From Candidatus Auribacterota bacterium (GTDB taxonomy: Bacteria; Auribacterota; Tritonobacteria; UBA1439), in the NCBI GenBank assembly GCA_026392015.1, contig JAPLCW010000028.1, forward strand, positions 1-64,000: a stretch of DNA of 64,000 bases. The letters run 5' to 3'. The notes below the pieces were generated by a model that was given only the letters and a program-made list of their open reading frames with translations, did not search any database and was not told the origin of the DNA. Of this stretch, positions 38,347-45,397 are shown one piece after another; position 1 is the stretch's first letter; every line of letters starts with the position of its first letter. Both the position numbers and the translations under genes were made by a program.

Positions 38347-38483
38347 TGATCCGAATGCGCGCCGTTTCGCCCCTTCGCCCACTCGCCGGCTCTCCGGCTC
38401 GTGCATTCGGATCATTCTATGATCCGAATGCTCACCGGCTCTCCGTCTCGTGCAGGTTCGGATCGTTCCACGATCCGAACCTG
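38333..38483. repeat. Three hairpins with GGATC-ttc-GATCC-type stems
   Basis: TTCGGATCATTCTATGATCC-type hairpins lie at 38333-38355, 38403-38431 and 38453-38483; the last is CAGGTTCGGATCGTTCCACG and its inverse. They alternate with CCGGCTCTCCGGCTCGTGC blocks. The L,D-transpeptidase gene ends inside the second hairpin, so its last 20 or so residues are hairpin-encoded. Confidence 0.65.
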
Positions 38484-39590
38484 CGTCCCCATCGGCACAA
38501 TTGTATAGAGCTCCTCCACCTCTTTATTGAGCATCCGGATGCAACCGGCGCTTGCTTGTTTTCCAATCGTGTCCGGCTGCCATGTTCCATGTATCCCGTA
38601 CGTGGGAGAGTCTATCCCCATCCAGCGCGTGCCAAGCACATTCTCAGGGTCGCCGAACGGGACTGTCTTCCCGCCCGGTTTGAACCAGTCCGGCTCGCTG
38701 ATTTTATTGATGATGGAGAACTCCCCCACCGGCGTGCTCCCCTGCTTCCCCGTGCCGACGGAATACACCTTCACCACTCGATCACCCGCCTTGAGAGAAA
38801 GCGTGTTCGCCGACTTGTCCGCGACTATGGAGAATTCCGTTGTGCACACCTTCAGCCGGTCGTTGGGCCGCAACGAATTCCCTTTGATCGTCCCTTTATT
38901 CATCTCTTTGATCAGCTCAACGGTGGTGCCGAATCTTTTCGCGATCGCCTGGAGCGAGTCACCCCGACGCACTCTATACTCCTCCGTCCCCTCGCCCTGG
39001 CCGGAAAAGAGAAGCGCGATGTAAAGATCCCCCATCTTTTTCCGCGCCTGCCCCGCGACGGCGCTTTCCGGATACTCTTCCACCACCTTCTGCACGGCCA
39101 GGAGAGCGCCCGAGATGTCTCCCTTTTTCTCCAGGAGCTCCGCGCGCATCAGCTTCGCCTCAGCGATCAGCGGCGATTGTGAATTCGCTCCAAGGAATGT
39201 ATCAAGCGCGCCCGCCGCGGCATCGAGGCGGTTCCCGTCAATATCCGCACGCGCGAGCGCGAGAACGGCCTGCGGATGAAACGCGCGCGCCACGGGATTG
39301 GCCAAAAGCTCTCTCCAAGCCTTTGCCGACTCCCCTCCCTCTCCGAGGGCGTCAAGAGAGCGGCAATAGTAGTAAAGCGCGTTGGCCCCTACCGCCGATG
39401 ACGGCCTCATGTGATACACACCCTGCAGTGAGGATGCCGCATCCCTGTAGCTCTTCTGATGGTAGAGTGTGACCGCTGCCTCATAACGTTCGCTCAGGGC
39501 GGCAATTCTCCAGCTATAGTACGCCGCGCAGAGTCCGGCGATAACCAGGACAAGAACAAAAACCCTCAGAAACCTTTTACGCCGTGACAC
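38412..39590 (-). CDS. L,D-transpeptidase (YkuD) with TPR and LysM domains
   Basis: 392 aa. An N-terminal membrane anchor (residues 8-25), TPR-like helices (30-205), a LysM peptidoglycan-binding domain (EYRVRRGDSLQAIAKRFGTT..., about 207-250) and a YkuD catalytic domain (from about 255) with GIHGTWQPD and the active-site SAGCIRMLNKEVEEL. It cross-links or modifies peptidoglycan in the periplasm through L,D bonds. The start is GTG after a G-rich stretch. The extreme C-terminus (ERSEPARDGEPVSIRIIE) is read from inserted hairpin repeats, so the ancestral end was probably near TQVRIVE. Confidence 0.9.
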   Translation of the reverse strand: MSRRKRFLRVFVLVLVIAGLCAAYYSWRIAALSERYEAAVTLYHQKSYRDAASSLQGVYHMRPSSAVGANALYYYCRSLDALGEGGESAKAWRELLANPVARAFHPQAVLALARADIDGNRLDAAAGALDTFLGANSQSPLIAEAKLMRAELLEKKGDISGALLAVQKVVEEYPESAVAGQARKKMGDLYIALLFSGQGEGTEEYRVRRGDSLQAIAKRFGTTVELIKEMNKGTIKGNSLRPNDRLKVCTTEFSIVADKSANTLSLKAGDRVVKVYSVGTGKQGSTPVGEFSIINKISEPDWFKPGGKTVPFGDPENVLGTRWMGIDSPTYGIHGTWQPDTIGKQASAGCIRMLNKEVEELYTIVPMGTQVRIVERSEPARDGEPVSIRIIE

Positions 39591-39753
39591 GGAGACACCC
39601 CCAATGACGCAATCGAGCGCTCACGCCGTCTTTCGACCGTGCGCACGTGCCCCCGAGTCTTGCCGGGAGAGTACGCGCCCGCGGTCATGCAACAGAACGG
39701 TGAAAATATGGGTCGCAAGGTCCGGGACATTATACACAATACGGAGGAGGGGA

Positions 39754-40500
39754 TTAAGAATTTTCACTGTCCTCGGGGAGAGGCTCGGTGAGAAGAATAG
39801 ATCTGATCCACGATGTGAGTGTCTGGAACCTGAAATGAGCGAGGACACCATACGCTGCGTACGCGGCAAAGAGGATGAAGAACGATATCTCAGGATAGAT
39901 GACCACGATGACCGCCGAAATCACGATCCCCACAAGATTGAGGAACGGTTTCCTTTTCCTCGCGCCCCCGCCATTAAAGGCGGGATAACGGAGAGTGCAC
40001 ACCATGAGGTACGATAAGCCGAGCATGAGGAACGGGAGTGTCTTGATCATCACGTTCAGATCGTAGCGCCCCACGAGTACGATCACCGAGCATATGAGCC
40101 CGCCCGCTGCCGGGGTGGGCAGGCCGGTGAAGCTCCGTCGCTCCTCCTTGTTGAGCTGGATATTGTAACGGGCGAGCCTGAGCGCACAGCACACCGCGTA
40201 GAGGAATGCGATCGCCATCCCGAAACGCCCCATGCCGGCGAGGATCATCGAGTATGCCATGAAGGTAGGGACAATGCCAAAACTCAACATGTCGGCGAGG
40301 GAATCAAACTCAACCCCGAAGCGCGTCGAACCACCATGATGGCGAGCCACCTGCCCGTCCACAAAGTCGAAGAGCATCGCGACGAGACACGACTCCGCCG
40401 CGTACAGGTACTGGTTCTGAATCACGAACGTCATGCCCAGCATCCCGCAGAAGAAATTTCCGGTCGTGATCAGACTCGGAAGAAGAGGCACCTTTCTCAT
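39754..40500 (-). CDS. pssA: CDP-diacylglycerol-serine O-phosphatidyltransferase
   Basis: 248-aa membrane CDP-alcohol phosphatidyltransferase. The catalytic signature DG-x2-AR-x8-G-x3-D-x3-D is complete: FVDGQVARHHGGSTRFGVEFDSLAD. It has about seven hydrophobic helices. It makes phosphatidylserine, the substrate of the adjacent Psd. The start overlaps the psd stop by 4 bp (ATGA), giving a coupled psd-pssA pair for phosphatidylethanolamine synthesis. The order psd then pssA is common in many bacteria. Confidence 0.93.
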   Translation of the reverse strand: MRKVPLLPSLITTGNFFCGMLGMTFVIQNQYLYAAESCLVAMLFDFVDGQVARHHGGSTRFGVEFDSLADMLSFGIVPTFMAYSMILAGMGRFGMAIAFLYAVCCALRLARYNIQLNKEERRSFTGLPTPAAGGLICSVIVLVGRYDLNVMIKTLPFLMLGLSYLMVCTLRYPAFNGGGARKRKPFLNLVGIVISAVIVVIYPEISFFILFAAYAAYGVLAHFRFQTLTSWIRSILLTEPLPEDSENS

Positions 40501-41126
40501 TCCATCCTCGCAATCACTGTTTCTCCCCCTCTGACCTTCTGCCCGTTGCGCACGGTGATTTTTGCTTCAAGGGGGAGGAAAATGTCCACACGCGAACTGA
40601 ATTTGATCATCCCGATCATCTCCCCCGCGCGAATCGTATCGCCCACGGTGCATCTGCACACGATGCGCCGCGCGATCATTCCCGCGATCTGGCGGATGGC
40701 CATCGTCGTGCCATTCCACTTGATGCCGATGGTATTGTTCTCGTTTGTCACGGAGGCGATGTTGTTCATCGCATTCCTGAAAGATCCCCTCCGGTAGTGC
40801 ATGTAATCCACCGTCCCGCTCACCGGAGCATAGTTCATGTGCACATCAAAGATGGAAAGAAAGATACTTATCCTCCTGACCGTCTGGCCAAAATAGCTGT
40901 TTTCCATAACCTCGTCCACCTGCATTACTCTTCCATCCGCGGGGGCTACGACCTCGCTGTCGACAACCCGCGCAACCCGCGCGGGCGAACGGAAAAATAG
41001 TGCGAAACCCGCCGCCAGGACGAGCAGTATGCTCCCGTAAAGAGACGAAAAGAGGAGCAATATCACTCCAACCATAAGGGCCGGAACGAGATACGGATAT
41101 CCTTCTTTTGCAATAGGTATTTTCAC
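40497..41126 (-). CDS. psd: Phosphatidylserine decarboxylase, short type
   Basis: 209 aa from GTG 41126 (reads M/VKIPIAKEGYPYLVP, the usual start of short Psd enzymes). An ATG at 41186 would add a 20-residue extension that is not typical of the family. Two hydrophobic segments near the N-terminus anchor it. The maturation site reads GMIKFSSRVDIFLPLEAKI: the usual Gly-Ser self-cleavage pair is Ser-Ser here, with the pyruvoyl-forming Ser kept. It converts phosphatidylserine to phosphatidylethanolamine. No good ribosome site precedes either start, so the start is uncertain. Confidence 0.9.
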   Translation of the reverse strand: MKIPIAKEGYPYLVPALMVGVILLLFSSLYGSILLVLAAGFALFFRSPARVARVVDSEVVAPADGRVMQVDEVMENSYFGQTVRRISIFLSIFDVHMNYAPVSGTVDYMHYRRGSFRNAMNNIASVTNENNTIGIKWNGTTMAIRQIAGMIARRIVCRCTVGDTIRAGEMIGMIKFSSRVDIFLPLEAKITVRNGQKVRGGETVIARME

Positions 41127-41186
41127 TGTTACTCGGAAAGCAAGTGTACCTGAAGAACTGTACAAAATCAAACCATTTTCGGGCAA

Positions 41187-41243
41187 ACCACGAATTGGTC
41201 GAATTACACGAATTAAATTCGTTCAATTCGTGTAATTCGTGGT
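41187..41243. repeat. Small palindrome with 9-bp-period arms
   Basis: The left arm CCACGAATT-GGTCGAATT then ACACGAATT (three 9-mers) is followed at once by the inverse TTCAATTCGTG-TAATTCGTGG. The whole could fold into a hairpin. No gene lies inside. Same architecture as the GxxExxY arms with a different unit sequence. Confidence 0.7.
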
Positions 41244-41289
41244 TAAGTCCAAATATTCACTCCGTAAGACTAAGGCCCAACTTTTCGGA

Positions 41290-41424
41290 GTAATGGGTCA
41301 GTCTTGGGGGGTATCCCTTTCACTTGTCATCCCCGCGAAAGCGGGGATCCACTATGAAACCTGGATTCCTGCTTTCGCAGGAATGACATATTAAGCAATG
41401 TACCCCCCATAAGTGACCCCTTAC
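41290..41424. mobile_element. IS66-type MITE
   Basis: Starts GTAATGGGTCAGTCTTGGGG and ends CCCCCCATAAGTGACCCCTTAC. Flanking 8-mers are TTTTCGGA (41282-41289) and TTTTCGGG (41425-41432), 7 of 8 identical. The interior carries the GTCATCCCCGCGAAAGC palindrome and the inverse CTTTCGCAGGAATGAC. The remaining sequence to 41577 holds no gene. Confidence 0.82.
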
Positions 41425-41577
41425 TTTTCGGGATTGAATTTCTTACCTCAAGTTCAGGGAAAATGATATCATTACCCATACTTTCGTGAATCGTTGCAGA
41501 CATACTCATTGGAACTGAAGACGATACTCCCCGTAGGGGGGCCTTAAGGCCCCCCCACATAGTAGGGAATTCTCATC

Positions 41578-42696
41578 ATGCATATTCTTGTGACTGGCGG
41601 GGCCGGCTTTATCGGCTCGCACACGGTCGATGCCCTTCTTAAGAAAGGTCACCGTGTAAGGATTCTCGACAATCTTCAGCCCCGCGTTCATCCGAAAGGA
41701 ATACCGTCCTATATTCCCCCCGACGCCGAGTTCGTCAAGGGGGATGTCCGCGAACGCGTAGACTGGGAAAAGGCCCTCAAGGGAATCGAGGTCGTATATC
41801 ACCTCGCCGCCTACCAGGACTACATGACGGATTTCAGCACCTTCTTCCACGTGAACGCGGTTTCCCCGGCGCTTCTTCTCGAGATCATCGTTGCGAAAGG
41901 GATTCCTGTCAAAAAGATTATCTTCGCCTCCTCGCAGGCGGTGTACGGGGAAGGGAAGTATCGGTGCGGCACCCACGGCGATTTCTTTCCCGCGCCGCGT
42001 CCCCTCGCCCAACTGGAGAGGGCAGAGTGGGAAATGCGCTGTCCCGCCTGTAACAGCGAGGCCACGTGGCAATTCACCGATGAAACCGCGCTCAGCCCCC
42101 ACACCTCCTACGCGATCTCGAAATACACCTCCGAACTCGCGTTCATCAACCTCGGCCGTCGCTACGGCATCCCCACAGTGGGCCTCCGCTACTCGATCAC
42201 CCATGGTCCCCGCAACTCCTTCTACAACGCCTACTCCGGAATCTGTCGTATTTTTTCGCAGCGCCTCATGAATGATCAGGCCCCTGTTGTTTTCGAGGAT
42301 GGATTACAGAAGAGGGACTACATCAATGTGGGAGATATCGTGCGGGCCAACCTCCTCGCACTGGATGAGCCGCGGGCGGACTGGGAGGTGTTCAACGTCG
42401 GCGGGGGAAAAGCGGTGAGCGTAATTGAATTCGCCCATATACTCTCCCGCGCGATGGGGAAAGAGATCCAACCGCTGATCAGCGGGGAATTTCGTTTCGG
42501 CGACACCCGCCACACGGTGTCCGACATATCCAAGCTGAAGAGGCTGGGATGGGAACCGCGCGTGCCGCTGGAAGAGACGGTGAGGAGCTACGTCGAGTGG
42601 CTCTCCGGTCAGGGGGATGCGCGCGGAGGTTTCTACCAGGATGCCGATCAGGAGATGCGGCGCGGCAAAATAATCATGAAGGCGCACCGTCCGTGA
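41578..42696 (+). CDS. NAD-dependent epimerase (extended SDR) with zinc-knuckle insertion
   Basis: 372 aa. N-terminal TGGAGFIGSHT, Ser in FASSQAVYGEG, and catalytic YAISK. Between them is an inserted CGTHGDFFPAPRPLAQLERA...MRCPACNSE segment: four Cys/His ligands typical of one epimerase subfamily (similar to dTDP-L-rhamnose 4-epimerase-type proteins). It probably makes a nucleotide-sugar isomer for a surface glycan. Its stop codon overlaps the GTG of the next gene (GTGA), so it is the first gene of a coupled module. Confidence 0.87.
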   Translation: MHILVTGGAGFIGSHTVDALLKKGHRVRILDNLQPRVHPKGIPSYIPPDAEFVKGDVRERVDWEKALKGIEVVYHLAAYQDYMTDFSTFFHVNAVSPALLLEIIVAKGIPVKKIIFASSQAVYGEGKYRCGTHGDFFPAPRPLAQLERAEWEMRCPACNSEATWQFTDETALSPHTSYAISKYTSELAFINLGRRYGIPTVGLRYSITHGPRNSFYNAYSGICRIFSQRLMNDQAPVVFEDGLQKRDYINVGDIVRANLLALDEPRADWEVFNVGGGKAVSVIEFAHILSRAMGKEIQPLISGEFRFGDTRHTVSDISKLKRLGWEPRVPLEETVRSYVEWLSGQGDARGGFYQDADQEMRRGKIIMKAHRP

Positions 42697-43427
42697 AAGC
42701 GCTTCTCCTCGCAGCGGGATGCGGCACCAGGTTCCATGCGGACGGTAAAGGGATACCCAAGCCCATGGCGCGTGTGGCCGGGAAGCCGCTGCTCGAACAC
42801 GCCCTGGAGCACGTCCGCGATCACGGCGTCACGCAGATATATATCAACCTGCACTATCGGCCATCCGCAATACAGAACTACTTCAAAGACGGCCTGCACT
42901 GGGGGGTAAAGATTCAATACTCCCACGAGCCCGAGCTCCTGGGAACGGCGGGAGCGGTGAAGAAACTCCGCCGCGAACTCGACGACACTTTTTTAGTATA
43001 CTATACGGATAACCTGTGCTCGTGCAACCTGGCAAAAATGGCCGCCTTCCACAAAGAGAAGAGAGCGCTCGCGACAATTCTCGTCTCCGTAAGCTACGAC
43101 GACCTTGCGGGAGGGGTCATCCGATGCGATGAGGAGGGTCGGATCCTGAGCTTTCTGGAGAAGCCGACGGACGTCGTTCCGGGAGAGCGCCTCGAGAACG
43201 GAGGTATCTACATCCTCGAACCGCGGATCATGGATTATATCCCCGATGGCGGGCCGAGCGATTTCTCGAAGGACATCTTCCCACATCTTCTCCGGTCCGG
43301 GGAGGCGCTCTATTGTTACCGGGCAGAGGGATATGTGCGCGGAATCGACACCCCGGAGAGGTACAGGAACCTCCAAAGGGAATTACACAAGGGGACGCTG
43401 ACGGAAGAGGAATCAGGACGCAGATAA
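42693..43427 (+). CDS. Sugar-phosphate nucleotidyltransferase (heptose-1-P guanylyltransferase-like)
   Basis: 244 aa from GTG 42693, which overlaps the epimerase stop. The NTP-binding signature is LLAAGCGTRFHADGKGIPKPM, with YYTDNL as the metal-binding Asp region and ENGGIYILEPRIMDYI downstream. With the SIS and GmhB-like genes that follow, a GDP-D-glycero-D-manno-heptose pathway is a good fit (HddC role), although no sugar kinase (HddA) is in the window. The last residues SGRR and the stop are supplied by the beginning of an inserted 9-bp-period repeat. Confidence 0.85.
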   Translation: MKALLLAAGCGTRFHADGKGIPKPMARVAGKPLLEHALEHVRDHGVTQIYINLHYRPSAIQNYFKDGLHWGVKIQYSHEPELLGTAGAVKKLRRELDDTFLVYYTDNLCSCNLAKMAAFHKEKRALATILVSVSYDDLAGGVIRCDEEGRILSFLEKPTDVVPGERLENGGIYILEPRIMDYIPDGGPSDFSKDIFPHLLRSGEALYCYRAEGYVRGIDTPERYRNLQRELHKGTLTEEESGRR

Positions 43428-43518
43428 ACGCAGAGCACGCAGATATGCAAAGGTTTCAAAGGGGAAGAACACAAGGCTGAAATCTGCTGCTTTTTTAATC
43501 TGCGCAAATCTGCGTCCA
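43414..43518. repeat. Empty GxxExxY-type element E1
   Basis: The left arm TCAGGACGCAGATAAACGCA and onward (43414-43445) and the right arm TCTGCGCAAATCTGCGTCC (ending near 43518) are inverted and built of 9-bp-type CGCAGAT units. The roughly 60-bp interior ends in CTGCTGCTTTTTTAATCTGC, shared by the other empty copies. It begins inside the last codons of the nucleotidyltransferase gene. Confidence 0.75.
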
Positions 43519-43541
43519 ACCTTTCAGCCGAGGGGAGAAGA

Positions 43542-44111
43542 ATGAGCAATCAAAATTCTGAACAGTATGTATCTCAGTACTTGAGGGAGACGGTGCAGAT
43601 CGCGGATTCCCTTGAACAGGCTACGATCGCACGGATGGTGACCATGCTCCGGGAACTGCGGACGAGGGCCGGCAGACTCTTCATCCTCGGCGTCGGGGGC
43701 AGCGCCGCGAACGCATCCCACGCGGTCAACGACTTCCGCAAGATTGCGGGGATAGAAGCGTATGCCCCCACCGATAACGTTTCCGAGCTCACCGCCCGGA
43801 CAAACGATGAGGGGTGGGATACCGTGTTCGTGAACTGGCTCAACGGTTCGAGACTGGCAGCGAAAGATATGCTGCTCATCCTCTCTGTGGGAGGCGGATC
43901 CGAAAAGGCGTCGCTCAATCTCGTGCGCGCGATGGAATACGCGAGAAAGATCGGCGCGCCGATCATCTCCATCGTCAGCCGCGATGGCGGCAAGGCGAAA
44001 GAGCTGTCGGACGCGGCGCTCCTGATTCCGGTGGTTTCCCGCGAGAGAGTCACCCCCCACGCCGAGGGATGGCAGGCGGTGGTATGTCACCTCCTCGTCA
44101 ACTGCGTATGA
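43542..44111 (+). CDS. SIS-domain phosphoheptose isomerase-like protein
   Basis: 189 aa with one SIS domain. Sugar-phosphate-binding motifs are GVGGSAANASHAVNDFRK and LSVGGGSEKASLNLVRA. The overall length and the early HAVNDFRK region match GmhA-type isomerases, which turn sedoheptulose 7-phosphate into D-glycero-D-manno-heptose 7-phosphate. GAGGGGAGAAG precedes the ATG. Its stop overlaps the ATG of the phosphatase gene (ATGA), which supports a shared pathway. Assignment as GmhA proper is likely but not proven. Confidence 0.8.
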   Translation: MSNQNSEQYVSQYLRETVQIADSLEQATIARMVTMLRELRTRAGRLFILGVGGSAANASHAVNDFRKIAGIEAYAPTDNVSELTARTNDEGWDTVFVNWLNGSRLAAKDMLLILSVGGGSEKASLNLVRAMEYARKIGAPIISIVSRDGGKAKELSDAALLIPVVSRERVTPHAEGWQAVVCHLLVNCV

Positions 44112-44707
44112 AGAAATATCGCGCTGTGTTCCTTGACAGGGACGGGGTGATCAACAGCCTCGTGCATAAAAGAGGCGCCGTCGATTCCCCTTTTTCCGCC
44201 CGACAGTTTAAACTGCTGCCGGGGGCGGGAATGGCGATACGGAAGCTCAACCGTCTCGGAGTAAAGGTCGCTGTCGTATCCAATCAACCGGGCGTGGCCA
44301 AAGGAAACTTCACGGCAGCCGCTCTCAGGGAAATGACGGAGAAGATGGAGAGGGGACTCGGGCGCGCCGGAGCTCGGGTCGACGGAGTCTACTACTGCCT
44401 CCACCACCCGCAGGCGTTGCTCCGCCGCTACAGGAGCCAGTGCCGGTGCCGCAAGCCGAAACCCGGTTTGCTTCTGCAGGCGGCGAAGGAACTCACTATC
44501 AATCTCCGTCAATCGTTCATGGTGGGAGACAACCTCACCGACATCGAGGCGGGGAAAGCCGCGGGGTGCGCAACGATTTTTGTCGGAAGCTTGAAGTGCG
44601 ACCAGTGCCGGTTTATGCGTGCGAAAAAAGCAATGCCGGATTACATCGCGGCGGATATAATGGACGCGGTAAGGGCTATTCAAAAACATTTTTCAGGACG
44701 CAGATGA
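44108..44707 (+). CDS. GmhB-like HAD phosphatase (heptose bisphosphatase family)
   Basis: 199 aa. The HAD nucleophile motif is FLDRDGVIN and motif II lies in VVSNQPGVAKG. The GmhB-type zinc loop is complete: C-L-H before HPQALLRRYRSQ and C-R-C before RKPKPG. MVGDNLTDIEAGKAAG is motif IV. It removes phosphate from heptose 1,7-bisphosphate or histidinol phosphate in related enzymes; the neighbours favour heptose. An upstream extension of this frame through the SIS gene is not coding. The final SGRR and stop come from an inserted repeat, as in the nucleotidyltransferase gene. Confidence 0.85.
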   Translation: MKKYRAVFLDRDGVINSLVHKRGAVDSPFSARQFKLLPGAGMAIRKLNRLGVKVAVVSNQPGVAKGNFTAAALREMTEKMERGLGRAGARVDGVYYCLHHPQALLRRYRSQCRCRKPKPGLLLQAAKELTINLRQSFMVGDNLTDIEAGKAAGCATIFVGSLKCDQCRFMRAKKAMPDYIAADIMDAVRAIQKHFSGRR

Positions 44708-44806
44708 ACGCAGAACACGCAGATAGAAAAATGATCCGAGGAAACAATGAAGTTTGCAGGCTGCTTCTTCCTTAATCTGCGTTCATCTGCGCGAATCTGC
44801 GTCCAA
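44693..44806. repeat. Empty GxxExxY-type element E2
   Basis: The left arm TCAGGACGCAGATGAACGCA and onward (from 44693) and the right arm ATCTGCGTTCATCTGCGCG and onward (to about 44806) are inverted. The interior ends GCTGCTTCTTCCTTAATCTG. It begins in the last codons of the phosphatase gene and supplies its stop. It is followed within 15 bp by the gene-bearing copy. Confidence 0.78.
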
Positions 44807-44820
44807 TTTTAAACCGTTAT

Positions 44821-45298
44821 TCAGGACGCAGATGAACGCAGAGCACGCAGATTATGGCCAGTTCAAACACATTGAGTTAACCGAGCTGATTCTTGTCGCA
44901 TTTTATAGGGTATATAGCGAACTTGGATATGGATTTCTTGAAAAGATTTACGAAAATGCAATGGTTATTGAGTTACGTAAATCCGGGCTAAATTGTATAC
45001 CGCAATCCCCCATACGCGTGTTGTATGATGGGCAACTAATAGGTGAATATTTCGCTGACATCCTTGTGGAAAGCAAAGTCATAGTGGAGATCAAAGCCGC
45101 AAAATCCCTTATAGAGGAGCACGAAGCTCAATTATTGAATTATCTAAAGGCAACAAATATCGAAGTCGGATTATTATTGAACTTCGGAATACGACCCGAG
45201 ATACGGCGAAAGGCCTTTGACAACGAGCGCAAGTTAATGAGAGAATCCTCTTAATAGTGATATCTTATCTGCGTTCATCTGCGACAATCTGCGTCCAA
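44821..45298. mobile_element. GxxExxY cassette B: gene-bearing element
   Basis: The left arm (44821-44852, TCAGGACGCAGATGAACGCA and onward) and right arm (45267-45298, ATCTGCGTTCATCTGCGACA and onward) are inverted sets of three roughly 9-bp CGCAGAT-type units. The GxxExxY ORF starts in the left arm and stops 12 bp before the right arm, the same 12-bp distance as in cassette A. Empty copies with the same arms lie on both sides. Confidence 0.8.
44832..45254 (+). CDS. GxxExxY protein (PD-(D/E)XK-fold family), copy B, intact motif
   Basis: 140 aa. The only plausible ATG lies in the repeat arm, so residues 1-7 (MNAEHAD) are repeat-encoded, and AGGA in the arm (CAGGACGCAGATG) is well placed as ribosome site. 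The motif GFLEKIY gives the family its name. The nuclease core is intact: Asp76 (YFADILVES) and E86-I-K88 (VIVEIKA). The tail NYLKATNIEVGLLLNFG is characteristic. The biological role is unknown. Association with inverted-repeat arms in two unrelated unit sequences in this window suggests that the gene travels with such arms. Confidence 0.9.
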   Translation: MNAEHADYGQFKHIELTELILVAFYRVYSELGYGFLEKIYENAMVIELRKSGLNCIPQSPIRVLYDGQLIGEYFADILVESKVIVEIKAAKSLIEEHEAQLLNYLKATNIEVGLLLNFGIRPEIRRKAFDNERKLMRESS

Positions 45299-45310
45299 TT
45301 TCAACGCTAT

Positions 45311-45370
45311 TCAGGACGCAGATAAACGCAGAGTCCACAGATAAAAATGGTTCGAGCTATCTGCGTCCGA
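45311..45370. repeat. Short element E4
   Basis: A shortened member: the left arm TCAGGACGCAGATAAACGCA and onward and a reduced right arm ATCTGCGTCCGAA, 60 bp in total. It lies just upstream of the transaldolase gene, whose ribosome site follows about 15 bp later. Confidence 0.6.
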
Positions 45371-45397
45371 ATTACACATTAAAAAAAGGAGGAAGCC

